40,372 nt of DNA from Acidobacteriota bacterium (GTDB lineage Bacteria; Acidobacteriota; Terriglobia; Acidiferrales; UBA7541). Both the position numbers and the translations under genes were made by a program. The first letter of the stretch is position 1; the number at the start of each line of letters is the position of its first letter. The DNA lies in assembly GCA_003224525.1 (NCBI GenBank), contig QHZB01000186.1, positions 1-40,372 on the forward strand, given 5' to 3'. The notes under the pieces were generated by a model. That model worked only from the letters and a program-made list of their open reading frames with translations, did no database searches and was not told the DNA's origin. Positions 25,136-33,083 of the stretch are shown piece by piece.

Positions 25136-25155
25136 GGGCGGGGCTTGCCCCGCCC
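25136..25155. repeat. GC-rich perfect palindrome (REP-like)
   Basis: GGGCGGGGC-TT-GCCCCGCCC is a perfect 9-bp inverted repeat with a 2-nt centre, lying between the membrane protein and deaminase genes. Similar GC palindromes recur between genes in many bacterial genomes. There is no T run on the plus strand. A weaker relative, GGGCGG-N4-CCGCCC, is at 31248-31263. Confidence 0.5.
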
Positions 25156-25213
25156 GGGGGAGCGCGACATTTGCGAGCGACTTGCGGGATTCAAGCCCAT
25201 GGAGCACAGGAAA

Positions 25214-25684
25214 ATGAGCGCGGGCGCAGAAAAGAATAGAGAAATGTATCTCGCCATGCTGAAGACCGCCGTGGAGGAGGCGCGCATTGGGCTCGGGGAA
25301 GGCGGAATCCCCATCGGTGCGGCGCTGTTCGAACGCAATGGGAAACTGAGCGGACGCGGCCACAACCGCAGAGTGCAGCAGGGCGATCCTTCCGCGCATG
25401 GAGAAACGGATGCTTTTCGAAAGGCCGGCCGGCAGCGGAGTTACCGCGACAAGATCATGGTGACGACGCTGGCGCCGTGCTGGTATTGCAGCGGGCTGAT
25501 TCGCCAGTTTGGGATTGGCACTGTAGTAGTCGGCGAGTCCGTGAATTTCCGCGGGGGGATCGATTGGCTGGTCGAAAACGGAATCGATGTCATCGACCTT
25601 CAATCCGAGGAGTGCGTTCGAATGCTCGCGAAATACATTGCAGACCATCCTGAGATTTGGAAGGAAGATATCGGTGTGGACTGA
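25214..25684 (+). CDS. Cytosine-deaminase-like nucleobase deaminase (yeast Fcy1 type)
   Basis: The 156-residue protein belongs to the cytidine-deaminase-like fold. Zinc site: H62 with catalytic E64 (AHGETDAFR) and C89/C92 (APCWYCSG). The motifs GGIPIGAALFE, GRGHNRRVQQGD, VVGESVNFRGG and the C-terminal WKEDIG follow the fungal cytosine deaminase Fcy1 more closely than TadA or CodA; this is from remembered sequence, not a search. It would convert cytosine to uracil plus ammonia. The ATG at 25214 has AGGA just upstream; in-frame ATGs at 25145 and 25199 are possible but unlike the family. It is followed 30 nt later by the acyl-CoA ligase. Confidence 0.8.
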   Translation: MSAGAEKNREMYLAMLKTAVEEARIGLGEGGIPIGAALFERNGKLSGRGHNRRVQQGDPSAHGETDAFRKAGRQRSYRDKIMVTTLAPCWYCSGLIRQFGIGTVVVGESVNFRGGIDWLVENGIDVIDLQSEECVRMLAKYIADHPEIWKEDIGVD

Positions 25685-25714
25685 AGGCACAATACAGTGC
25701 CGTCAGGAAAATTT

Positions 25715-27283
25715 ATGCACGGAGAATTGCCTGAATATTTCAATGTGGCCGCTCATTTTCTGGAAACGCCGGCAGTACTTCACCCTGAACGCCTCGCCAT
25801 CGTCGGCGAGCCGCGCGAAGTAACCTACGGCGAACTTTCCGCGCTCGCCAATCGCGCAGGAAACGCGCTGCGTTCGAATGGCGTTTCCCGGGGCGATCGC
25901 GTTCTGATTGTGCTCCCCGATTCGGCGGAGTTCGTGGCCGCTTTTTTTGGCGCGGCAAAAATCGGGGCGGTGGCTGTGCCCGTGAATCCCTTCGCGCGAT
26001 CCGCCGATTACTTTCATTACCTCGAGAATAGCGAGCCACGGACGGCGATTATTCATTCGAACGCACTCGCCGAATTTTTGCCGGCATCGGGCGTGCGCCC
26101 GCAAATGCCGATTGTCATTGTCGGCGAGGAAAAAATCAATTCGACCGCGGTGTCCTTCGCAAAGTGGAATTCATGGACAGCGGCGGCCAGCGAACAACTT
26201 GCGGCGGAGAATACTTCGCCTCAAGATCCGGCATTTATGCTTTACACATCGGGGAGCGGCGGCACGCCAAAAGCCGCCGTTCATCATCACGCGGACATGG
26301 CAGTTGCGAGCGTGAACTTCGCGCAAGGCATCCTTGAACTGCGGGCTGAAGACGTCACGTTTTCCGCGTCGAAACTTTTCTTTGCCTACGGTTTGGGAAA
26401 CGGAATGTATTTTCCGCTCTCGGTGGGGGCCCGGACGACTCTAAATCCCGAAAAAACAAAAGTAGAGCGAGTCATTGAGATTGTTGCGCGGGACCGCCCC
26501 ACACTCTTTTTTGCGGTGCCCACTCTCTATGCCGCGATTCTGCAGGAAGCGAATGGTGGGCGCTCCGCCATCGATTTTTCTTCAGTGCGCAAGTGCGTAT
26601 CCGCCGGTGAAACGCTGCCGGCGGAAATCTTCAACGCGTGGAAACGGCAGTTCGGAATCGAAATCCTCGACGGAATTGGCTCGACGGAGATGCTGCATAT
26701 TTTCATTTCGAGCGTTCCCGGAAAATGCAAGCCCGGCAGTTGCGGTTTTCCCGTGCCGGGCTACGAAGTGAAGATCGTGGATGACCAAGGAGAATTGCTG
26801 CGTGACGGCGAGATCGGCAATCTCTGGGTGCGCGGCGCGAGTGCGTTTGCGGAGTATTGGCGGATCCCCGAATTGACGGCGCGCACGAAACACGGGGATT
26901 GGGTAGCGACCGGCGACAAATTCTTTTGCGATTCGCACGGCTACTACCACTACTGTGGGCGCGCGGACGACATGTTGAAAGTCGCGGGCATGTGGGTTTC
27001 CCCGGTGGAGGTGGAAAACACTCTGCTCGGGCATCCGCGCGTCGCCGAAGCCGCCGTGGTTGGCGCGACCGATGAGCGGGGCTTAGCATATTCCGTGGCC
27101 CACGTCGTGCTGCGCGGGAATGTACACGGCTCGGAGGGACTCGCCGCAGAAATTTGCGCACATGTTGGGGCAAGACTTGTGTCGTACAAAGTGCCGCGCG
27201 AAGTGCGATTCTGCAGTGAACTTCCGAAAACGGTGACGGGAAAAATTCAGCGCTTCAAGCTGCGCGGAAACGCGCGTGAATAG
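25715..27283 (+). CDS. Benzoate-CoA-ligase-like acyl-CoA synthetase
   Basis: A 522-residue ANL-superfamily enzyme that would activate a carboxylic acid with ATP and then form the CoA thioester. The P-loop-like A3 motif is MLYTSGSGGTPKAAVHHH, A5 is DGIGSTEMLHIFIS, A8 is the YYHYCGRADDMLKVAGMW region, and the catalytic lysine is in KTVTGKIQRFKLR. SASKLFFAYGLGNGMYFPL and STEMLHIF are typical of benzoate-CoA ligases. AGGA precedes the ATG at 25715; an in-frame GTG at 25697 is possible. No ring-cleavage or benzoyl-CoA reductase genes are present, so the true acid (benzoate, a hydroxybenzoate or another) is uncertain. Confidence 0.85.
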   Translation: MHGELPEYFNVAAHFLETPAVLHPERLAIVGEPREVTYGELSALANRAGNALRSNGVSRGDRVLIVLPDSAEFVAAFFGAAKIGAVAVPVNPFARSADYFHYLENSEPRTAIIHSNALAEFLPASGVRPQMPIVIVGEEKINSTAVSFAKWNSWTAAASEQLAAENTSPQDPAFMLYTSGSGGTPKAAVHHHADMAVASVNFAQGILELRAEDVTFSASKLFFAYGLGNGMYFPLSVGARTTLNPEKTKVERVIEIVARDRPTLFFAVPTLYAAILQEANGGRSAIDFSSVRKCVSAGETLPAEIFNAWKRQFGIEILDGIGSTEMLHIFISSVPGKCKPGSCGFPVPGYEVKIVDDQGELLRDGEIGNLWVRGASAFAEYWRIPELTARTKHGDWVATGDKFFCDSHGYYHYCGRADDMLKVAGMWVSPVEVENTLLGHPRVAEAAVVGATDERGLAYSVAHVVLRGNVHGSEGLAAEICAHVGARLVSYKVPREVRFCSELPKTVTGKIQRFKLRGNARE

Positions 27284-27296
27284 TGAGAGAGTTTGA

Positions 27297-28739
27297 TCAG
27301 ACGGGATCATTGTAGGTGTCGTAAGAAGAAGCAATGGCGCGAACTTCCGCGAGCGTCTGGTCGCGCAGAAGTTTACCGTCTTCGAGAATCGTTTCGAGGG
27401 CATTGTTGGACGGGATGGGAGCGCCTTCAACGACTTCGACGGTGGCGAAATCCTTGCCGTTTTGAATGAGATTGAAGCGGCCTCCCTTGCTGACTTTGCT
27501 GGGATCGGTCTTCGGATTTTTGTAGACGTTGTGCCATTGGCCGTTGCGGTCGATGGCGGAGCATTTCAACGCGAATTTCAGTGTGTCGCGATTCACTTGT
27601 TGCAATAGCGCGCCGCCCATGCCGTAGCTCCAGATGTCCTGTGACCAGCCTTTGCGGGTGAGCTGCGCGGTAATGTTCTGAATGGTGTAGAAGTTGACGC
27701 CGTCGCCCTGGATGAAGCGCACGCACGGAACGGTGGTCTTCCAGCCTTTGCGGTTTACTTCGTAGCCGAATTTCTCGCTGACAATTTTGAAGAGTTCCTC
27801 GAGGACGGTAACGGCTTCGCCGGAATCAGGGCGGATCACCACGGTGCCTTTTCTTTGAAGGACTTTGTCGCGCAGCGCGCCTCCCCATAGATTGCGGACG
27901 GCGTTGTAAATGTCATAGGAGTCGCTGACGCAGGCGACCAGTCCTTCGGGGCAGTTTTCGAGGATGTTGGCGTAAGCGTTCAGCTCGTGCGCTTCGCCCC
28001 ACGCGGTGATGGTGGAGTGCTCGGAAGCAGGAATGCTGTAGGCCGCGCATTCCGTAGGATCTGTCGCGGAGAGATCCGCCGAATAGAATTGATTGAGAAG
28101 CTGAATGGCGGCAAGCGTGTCCGTTCCGAGAAAATTCAGCAGATGCGCGGCGCCGCCAATGGCGGCGGATTCCTTGGAGGAGACGCCGCGGAAACCGAAG
28201 TCGTGCAGCTTGAAAGGGAGTAGCGAAGGATCGCCGGTGCGCATGAGGGCTTTGCCGATGACCTGCTTGATCGCGCGAGAGAGCGTGGCAACGGTGATGG
28301 GATACCAGACCTGGACGAGAAGTGTTTCGGCCCAATTGGTGAGCCAGTAGAACTCGGGGTCGGTGTTTTCGATGGTGATGAGCGCGTTGTGAGTCTTGAC
28401 GACGGTGCCTTCCTTGACGGCGCGAATGCGGAGCGGCAGGCGGCCGGCGTGTTTGGCATAGAGAGATTTGAAACCTTCGTAGTTGAAAGTCTTGGGATGG
28501 CCAGAGAAATGAGCGTGGGCGATGCGGCGGGCTTCTTCGACATCATCGAGCGTGAAGACCTGGCCTGCGAAATTGGATTTGATGATGTATTGCAGCATGG
28601 CCAGCATGGTCTCTGTGAACATGCCGCCGCGGGATTCGAGGTAAGAATAAATGTGGCGCGTGTCCGGGGGATATTGCCACCAGTGAGTGAGCTTGTAGGA
28701 GTCCGTGTTGAGGATGGGATTCAGGCGAAGCGACTGCAT
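27297..28739 (-). CDS. nadV: Nicotinamide phosphoribosyltransferase
   Basis: A 480-residue homologue of NAMPT/NadV, which joins nicotinamide and PRPP to form NMN, the direct route of NAD salvage without deamidation. The N-terminus NPILNTDSYKLTHWWQYPP, HDFGFRGVSSKESAAIGG, NFLGTDT, SEHSTITAWG (catalytic His region) and VIRPDSGEAVTVLEEL are family hallmarks. AAGGAG 4 nt before the ATG at 28739 decides the start; the frame stays open to 28937, but those residues are non-homologous. No NMN adenylyltransferase or Nudix gene accompanies it. It is convergent with the acyl-CoA ligase, with a 13-bp gap. Confidence 0.94.
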   Translation of the reverse strand: MQSLRLNPILNTDSYKLTHWWQYPPDTRHIYSYLESRGGMFTETMLAMLQYIIKSNFAGQVFTLDDVEEARRIAHAHFSGHPKTFNYEGFKSLYAKHAGRLPLRIRAVKEGTVVKTHNALITIENTDPEFYWLTNWAETLLVQVWYPITVATLSRAIKQVIGKALMRTGDPSLLPFKLHDFGFRGVSSKESAAIGGAAHLLNFLGTDTLAAIQLLNQFYSADLSATDPTECAAYSIPASEHSTITAWGEAHELNAYANILENCPEGLVACVSDSYDIYNAVRNLWGGALRDKVLQRKGTVVIRPDSGEAVTVLEELFKIVSEKFGYEVNRKGWKTTVPCVRFIQGDGVNFYTIQNITAQLTRKGWSQDIWSYGMGGALLQQVNRDTLKFALKCSAIDRNGQWHNVYKNPKTDPSKVSKGGRFNLIQNGKDFATVEVVEGAPIPSNNALETILEDGKLLRDQTLAEVRAIASSYDTYNDPV

Positions 28740-28933
28740 GGGTCTCCTTGGGGTTGCAGGCACGCTCGAGGCAGGGGTCGAGTCCTGCCCGCAGTGGGCA
28801 GGATAGCAGAGGGCGGGGACAGTTGAATGGAAGGTCTTCAATGAGTGCGAAAGATGTTGAAAGGATGCGGTTTGCCGATTCACAGACGCAATATCCGCAC
28901 CTTGAAAACCGCAAGGCGCGGGCGCACCCCCGC

Positions 28934-29230
28934 TCACCGGTGCAAGATGATCTCGCTTCCGTTCTTGGCGATTAGGTCAGAAAAGCCACGGGGGAAAACT
29001 TCAAATGTGAGCGCGATATGACCCGTTTTCGATTGCGACTCCCGCGTTCGACCAATATTCACCGCCTCCATTTCATTTCCGGGTACGATTAGCGCCCGAA
29101 CGTGGCCTGGGAGGTGCTTCGCGAGGAGATCGAGAAAGTGTGCTTCAGTTGCGTGCCAACCGATCAAGAGTAGTCTGTCGGTTCTCTTAAGATGCTCGCA
29201 GAGAAATGGTGGCCCGTTTGCCTTCTGCAT
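28934..29230 (-). pseudogene. Fragment resembling the C-terminus of a SIR2-like protein
   Basis: Residues from about 17 onward (RLLLIGWHATEAHFLDLLAK, then RALIVPGNEMEA and FPRGFSDLI) resemble the C-terminal part of SIR2-like domain proteins, in which a 'LL(I/L)IGW...E.HFL' strand-helix is common. The first residues are out-of-frame remains of the adjacent hicA. The N-terminal NAD-binding core is missing and an in-frame stop lies four codons upstream of the ATG, so this is a truncated remnant. The family assignment rests on a short motif. Confidence 0.45.
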
Positions 29231-29333
29231 TCTTTTAGATTATGTGACTGCTGCTCTGGCACGCGATTGAAAAACCCAGTTTTTCCAATACGGAACAGAT
29301 TTCGCGCGCGGTCAAGCGTGGGAGCTTGGGCAT
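29164..29333 (-). pseudogene. hicA: Degraded hicA toxin gene
   Basis: The ATG at 29333 shares one base with the hicB stop (TGATG), the usual hicBA order. The frame reads MPKLPRLTAREICSVLEKLG and then FSIACQSSSHII, matching HicA mRNA interferases with the catalytic histidine in the SSH motif. It then hits TAA where a tyrosine codon is expected. After that stop, KNAEGKRATI continues in the same frame, and the tail ASILREPTDYS is in another frame. One nonsense codon plus a frameshift means no functional toxin. Confidence 0.7.
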
Positions 29334-29553
29334 CAGACAGCAATTTCAACAGTGGAAAGACTCACGGAAACTTGGGGAATCTCTTCGCCATCGGCCAGGC
29401 GGTCTACTAGGTGCAGTTTGATGGCATCCTTAATGTTTTCGATGGCCTCTTCGTACGTGTCGCCTTGGCTTAGCAGCCCTGAGGCGCAGGGCAGGAAACG
29501 AAAAAACCATCAGCGTCCGCTTCGATGACGATGGGAAGAGTAATGTTCCTCAT
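29333..29553 (-). pseudogene. hicB: Degraded hicB antitoxin gene
   Basis: The ATG at 29553 starts MRNITLPIVIEADADGFFVS, the partial RNase-H-like HicB fold, but stops at TAA 29472-29470 (codon 28) after a QGC. Adding one T restores QGCLSQGDTYEEAIENIKDA and the rest of a HicB to TGA 29335-29333. The 221-nt length is one base short of a multiple of three, consistent with a single deletion. HicB neutralises HicA and represses the operon; both genes of the pair are broken. Confidence 0.75.
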
Positions 29554-29720
29554 GACTTCAACCATTATAGGTCGGTCTTGGAACGCCGCAAACCATCATT
29601 CGTAGCAGGGCGCGAAAAGGGTCGCTCGACTCACAGGAGAAAGTTAACAGACCTAGGTGCTAAACCGGTACCTGGGCCAAGCGGCGATTTGTAGATGAGC
29701 TTCCTTCCAGTCAGTCATCA

Positions 29721-29769
29721 TACTTTGTAATGAAAAGTACTTGACAATGCCAACTGAAAGGGATAGGTT
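29721..29769 (+). promoter_or_regulatory. Promoter with overlapping operator-like inverted repeat, upstream of the CreD-like gene
   Basis: A perfect -35 TTGACA (29741-29746), a 17-nt spacer and TAGGTT (29764-29769) form a candidate sigma-70 promoter 35 nt before the ATG. Just upstream, TACTTT (29721-29726) and AAAGTA (29734-29739) form an inverted repeat abutting the -35 box, a good place for a repressor such as a winged-helix dimer. No regulator gene adjoins it. Confidence 0.6.
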
Positions 29770-29804
29770 TGGGTTGCGGCGAGAGGGTCGAGGTACAACT
29801 CACT

Positions 29805-31106
29805 ATGTTGAAACGGATTGGCGCGATCATTGCGATTTTTGTGTGTACTGCGGTTGCCTGGGCCATTCTGGGATCCACCGTTTTTTACAGGACCTATAAC
29901 GCGGAGTCAGGGCTTTCCGGGCGCGTGGCTTCGACATGGGGAGCGCCGCAAGCGCAGGCGCCGCCCGCGATCGCTCGCGAATGGCAAGAGGAAAAAACCG
30001 TCGAGGTGGAAGAGAAGGGAAAGAAAACCACGCGCATGGAGAAGCAGACCCACTCGGAGCCGGTGAAGATTGATGCGAGCCGCGTTGCGGCAACACTGCA
30101 CATTGATTACCGGCAAAAAGGGCTGCTGTGGTTCAGCACGTACAAGGTGGATTTCGATGGAGCTTACACATTCCAGAATCCCACTTCGCGGGAAGAGGAG
30201 TTCGTGTTTCAACTGCAGTTTCCCGCGCAGCAGGCGGTGTACGACAACGTGCAACTGCTTCTGGACGACAAGCCACTGGCGGTCACCTTCAGCGGATCGC
30301 AGGCCCTGGCGTGGATGCGCCTGGCGGCCGGCGCGAAGTCCGTGCTGCACACGGCCTATCACTCGCAGGGGCTCGACAACTGGCGATACACATTTTCGCG
30401 CGCGAACGCAGAGCGTTCGACTGCACACGAAAAGGCGGACGGGGACGGCAAGGAAATTTCGCAGGCGCGCGACTTCCACCTGCTGGTGAAAACGGATTTT
30501 TCCGGTTTCGATTTCCCGGACAATTCGCTTTCGCCGACCGAAAAACGGCAGACGGCGAACGGCTGGGAGCTGGAGTGGAATTATCAGAGTCTGGTATCCG
30601 GATTCGACATCGCCTTGAAGATGCCGCAGAAGCTGCAACCCGGTCCGCTGGCGGGACGAATCAGCTATTTCGGCCCCGTGTCGCTGTTCTTCTTTTTCTT
30701 CCTGGTATTCATTTTATCCGCGCTGCGCGGCAACCATCTGCACCCGATGAACTATTTTTTCCTGGCATGCGCGTTCTTTGCGTTTCATCTGCTGCTGGCG
30801 TATCTGGCGGATCATATTTCGATTCATCTGGCGTTTGTGATTTCGTCGGTCGTTTCGATTGCGCTGGTCGTCAGTTACTTGCGGCTGGTGGTGGATTTGC
30901 GATTTGCGGTGATGGATGCGGGACTGACGCAACTGATTTACCTGGTGTTGTTTTCTTACGCGTTTTTCTTTGAAGGATTCACAGGATTGGCAGTGACGAT
31001 TGGAGCGATCCTCACGCTGTTTGTGGTGATGCAGATGACGGGCCGAATTCGCTGGGAAGAGAAGTTCAGCGCATCCTTGCCGCGCCAGAGTGCATTACCG
31101 GCGTGA
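29805..31106 (+). CDS. CreD-like inner-membrane protein
   Basis: The 433-residue protein starts with a signal anchor (RIGAIIAIFVCTAVAWAIL). A large periplasmic beta-rich domain (about 25-290) contains FDGAYTFQNPTSREEEFVFQ and LDDKPLAVTFSG. At the C-terminus are five or six membrane helices, beginning GPVSLFFFFFLVFILSALRG and continuing with LHPMNYFFLACAFFAFHLLL, and ending before MTGRIRWEEKF. This layout and the LHPMNY...FF.FH.LL helix match the CreD family, linked in Enterobacteria to envelope stress and beta-lactam response under CreBC; no CreBC is present here. The ATG at 29805 is chosen because the signal anchor starts there. Confidence 0.75.
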   Translation: MLKRIGAIIAIFVCTAVAWAILGSTVFYRTYNAESGLSGRVASTWGAPQAQAPPAIAREWQEEKTVEVEEKGKKTTRMEKQTHSEPVKIDASRVAATLHIDYRQKGLLWFSTYKVDFDGAYTFQNPTSREEEFVFQLQFPAQQAVYDNVQLLLDDKPLAVTFSGSQALAWMRLAAGAKSVLHTAYHSQGLDNWRYTFSRANAERSTAHEKADGDGKEISQARDFHLLVKTDFSGFDFPDNSLSPTEKRQTANGWELEWNYQSLVSGFDIALKMPQKLQPGPLAGRISYFGPVSLFFFFFLVFILSALRGNHLHPMNYFFLACAFFAFHLLLAYLADHISIHLAFVISSVVSIALVVSYLRLVVDLRFAVMDAGLTQLIYLVLFSYAFFFEGFTGLAVTIGAILTLFVVMQMTGRIRWEEKFSASLPRQSALPA

Positions 31107-31184
31107 TGCAAAGATGCAACAGCCGCCCAGATCAAAGGGAAAGGTTGATAGTTGAAAGTCGAAGAAAAGGACCTAGAAAAATCT

Positions 31185-31263
31185 AACGCAGAGACGCGGA
31201 GCGCGCAGAGGGAACGCAGAGAAGAGGAAGACGGAGAAGAATGGCTGGGGCGGTGACCCGCCC
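31185..31263. repeat. Low-complexity ACGCAGAG-type repeat and a short GC hairpin
   Basis: Between 31185 and about 31240 the sequence is a degenerate run of CGCAGAG-like units (ACGCAGAGACGCGGAG, then GCGCAGAGGG and ACGCAGAGAAG), a purine-rich intergenic repeat. It is followed by GGGCGG-N4-CCGCCC at 31248-31263, which lies just beyond the stop of the minus-strand phosphatase and could form its 3'-end hairpin. No gene is seen between 31107 and 31286. Confidence 0.4.
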
Positions 31264-31286
31264 TGCAAACCGCACCTGGGCAACTC

Positions 31287-32342
31287 TTAGGAAACCGCGA
31301 GGATGAGCAGGGTGACGTCATCGTGCCAGTTGGAGCGATTGAAATCCGCCAAAGCATCGAGGATCTTATTCTTGATTTCGTGGGGAGTTGAAGTGCGATG
31401 AGCTTGCAAGAGCTCGAGGAGGCGCTGCTCGCCGAATTCTTCTTTGGCAGTATTGCTTGCTTCCGTTACGCCGTCGGTGAAAAGAATGAGGCGATCGCCA
31501 GGTTGCAAATGAATGACGCTTGACGCAAACGTTTGATAGCTGAAGAGGCCGAGGACGCCGCCACCTTCCTTTAAGCGGTGATGCGATCCATCGCGATGCA
31601 GGACTATCGGCGGACTGTGGCCGGCGTTCGCGTATCTTAACCGGCGGGCGAGGCCGTCCAACTGGGCGTAGAAAAAGGTAACGAAGCGATCCCCCTCCAT
31701 ATTGCGGTGAAGCAGAGAATTCAGGCGGAGGCAAAGCTCGTTTGGCGGAAAAGACGGCGCGGCTAATCCGCGGACGGCGGCTTGAAGGTTGGACATCAAG
31801 AGCGCGGCGGAGAATCCTTTGCCCGCAACGTCGGCAATACAAAGTCCCAGGGAATCGGTGTCAAAAGGAAGGACATCGAAATAGTCGCCACCGACAACGC
31901 GGGCAGACTGCCACGCGGTGGCGATCTCGTACCCGGGGAATTGCGGGATTTCTTTGGGGAGTAATCCCTGTTGGATCGAACGCGCCTCGGAATTTTCCTG
32001 CTCCTGCTCGTGGAGCTGCAGGGCTAGCTCTCCGTAATATAGAAATTGCACGCCCACTCCTGACATCCCGTTTGCAAACCCATTCGGGTCCACGTGGGCG
32101 ACCCGGCCCGTGAAGCGCCGCGCGCTGACCCCGTTCCCGGTAATCTCATTTGGCATTTGAAGAAGGACTTGAACGAGCTGTCCCTGGGAGAGTGGAAGAT
32201 CGGTTGTAAAGTAAACGCCGCGGGTTGAGATGTTCATGGTTTCAACCGTCCGCGCAACCTGAGAGGACGCCTTAATGGGTAGAAGCTGCAATGGAACATT
32301 CAGGATGAAGCGGCGCGCGATTCGACGCTCGGATACCGACAT
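31287..32342 (-). CDS. PilZ-SpoIIE (RsbU-type) serine phosphatase
   Basis: The 351-residue fusion has an N-terminal PilZ domain (about 5-105: RRIARRFILNVPLQ, MNISTRGVYFTT with NxSxxG) and a short helical linker (LHEQEQENSEARSIQQGLLP). A PP2C-like SpoIIE domain follows, with VVGGDYFDV, IADVAGKGFSAALLMSNLQ, YANAGHSPP, LFTDGVTEA and DDVTLLIL, so all metal-binding aspartates are present. Such proteins dephosphorylate anti-anti-sigma factors in partner-switching pathways. The PilZ domain suggests c-di-GMP control of the phosphatase. No STAS or anti-sigma gene is nearby. AAGGA upstream supports the start. Confidence 0.92.
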   Translation of the reverse strand: MSVSERRIARRFILNVPLQLLPIKASSQVARTVETMNISTRGVYFTTDLPLSQGQLVQVLLQMPNEITGNGVSARRFTGRVAHVDPNGFANGMSGVGVQFLYYGELALQLHEQEQENSEARSIQQGLLPKEIPQFPGYEIATAWQSARVVGGDYFDVLPFDTDSLGLCIADVAGKGFSAALLMSNLQAAVRGLAAPSFPPNELCLRLNSLLHRNMEGDRFVTFFYAQLDGLARRLRYANAGHSPPIVLHRDGSHHRLKEGGGVLGLFSYQTFASSVIHLQPGDRLILFTDGVTEASNTAKEEFGEQRLLELLQAHRTSTPHEIKNKILDALADFNRSNWHDDVTLLILAVS

Positions 32343-32495
32343 GTCTTTGTTTCCTTCGGACCTGGGAGGGACAAGCCGGTGTGGAAATTAGGAGGGCTAC
32401 AGTGAGTTTGCCGAATGGGGTGAAGAAGGTCAAGCCCATTTTTGATCGGAGCAGGGAACTTGCGGGTGGTGTTCGCCGATTCGAAACTTCGAAAT

Positions 32496-32828
32496 CTAGC
32501 CGAATGCGCGAAGCCTTTTCATCAAGCCAGCGAGACGCGGGCGATCTTCCTCGTACACGGCCGTGAATTGCAGCCCCAAGCCACGGCCGGGCTCGACGTG
32601 CCGCACAACAGCTTCGGCCCTGATCTGACCTTCTTCGACAAGAAAATGAACATTGGTCTTCGCGCCCACGGACTTTGTCTTTCGTGTCTGGACAAACAGA
32701 CCGCCCGAGCTTAGATCCCGGACTCGCGAAGTATCGTCATATCCCAGAGAACTCCAGTACACATAGACGTGCCCTGGCGTCGCGACACGAGAGCTGAACC
32801 TTCTAGAATGGGGAGTTTGCTGTTGCAT
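32496..32828 (-). CDS. PilZ-domain protein
   Basis: A 110-residue single PilZ barrel: RRFSSRVATPGHVYVYW near the N-terminus (SSRV in place of a perfect RxxxR), VRDLSSGGLFVQT (DxSxxG), and strands VHFLVEEGQIRAEAVVRHVE and GLGLQF. A C-terminal helix follows (RPRLAGLMKRLRAFG). It lies 153 nt upstream of the PilZ-SpoIIE gene on the same strand, so the two may be co-transcribed. It probably binds c-di-GMP, though the imperfect arginine motif leaves doubt. Confidence 0.8.
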   Translation of the reverse strand: MQQQTPHSRRFSSRVATPGHVYVYWSSLGYDDTSRVRDLSSGGLFVQTRKTKSVGAKTNVHFLVEEGQIRAEAVVRHVEPGRGLGLQFTAVYEEDRPRLAGLMKRLRAFG

Positions 32829-32928
32829 GATGACTCACCATATCGGAATTTTCGTCCTTTGGTTTGGCTACAGGACGGCCCACACCAGCGGTCGCTTTTG
32901 GCAGAGCGGTTCCGCTAAGCCCGGCTAA

Positions 32929-32973
32929 AGTGTAAAAGTGTGTTGCGCACGAGTCTGTTCACTTTTGCACACT
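32929..32973. repeat. Imperfect inverted repeat AGTGTAAAAGTG / CACTTTTGCACACT
   Basis: The left arm 32929-32940 and right arm 32960-32973 pair apart from two extra bases (GC), around a 19-nt centre. It lies between the PilZ gene start (32828) and the end of the next minus-strand gene (33084). It may be that gene's 3'-end structure or an operator for the PilZ gene. Confidence 0.35.
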
Positions 32974-33083
32974 GAGCGTAAATCACCGGCGATATCCAGA
33001 AGCTCGCCGATGTGGGCCGTGAAGATTGCCGGAGAGAAAGCGGTCCTCGCTTTGCCCGAAATGACGGCTCGGTTCTTGGTTCC

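Noticed and set aside
29240-29260. In-frame stop in hicA considered as recoding
   Set aside because: The codon is TAA, not UGA or UAG, the partner hicB is also broken, and a later frameshift is present.
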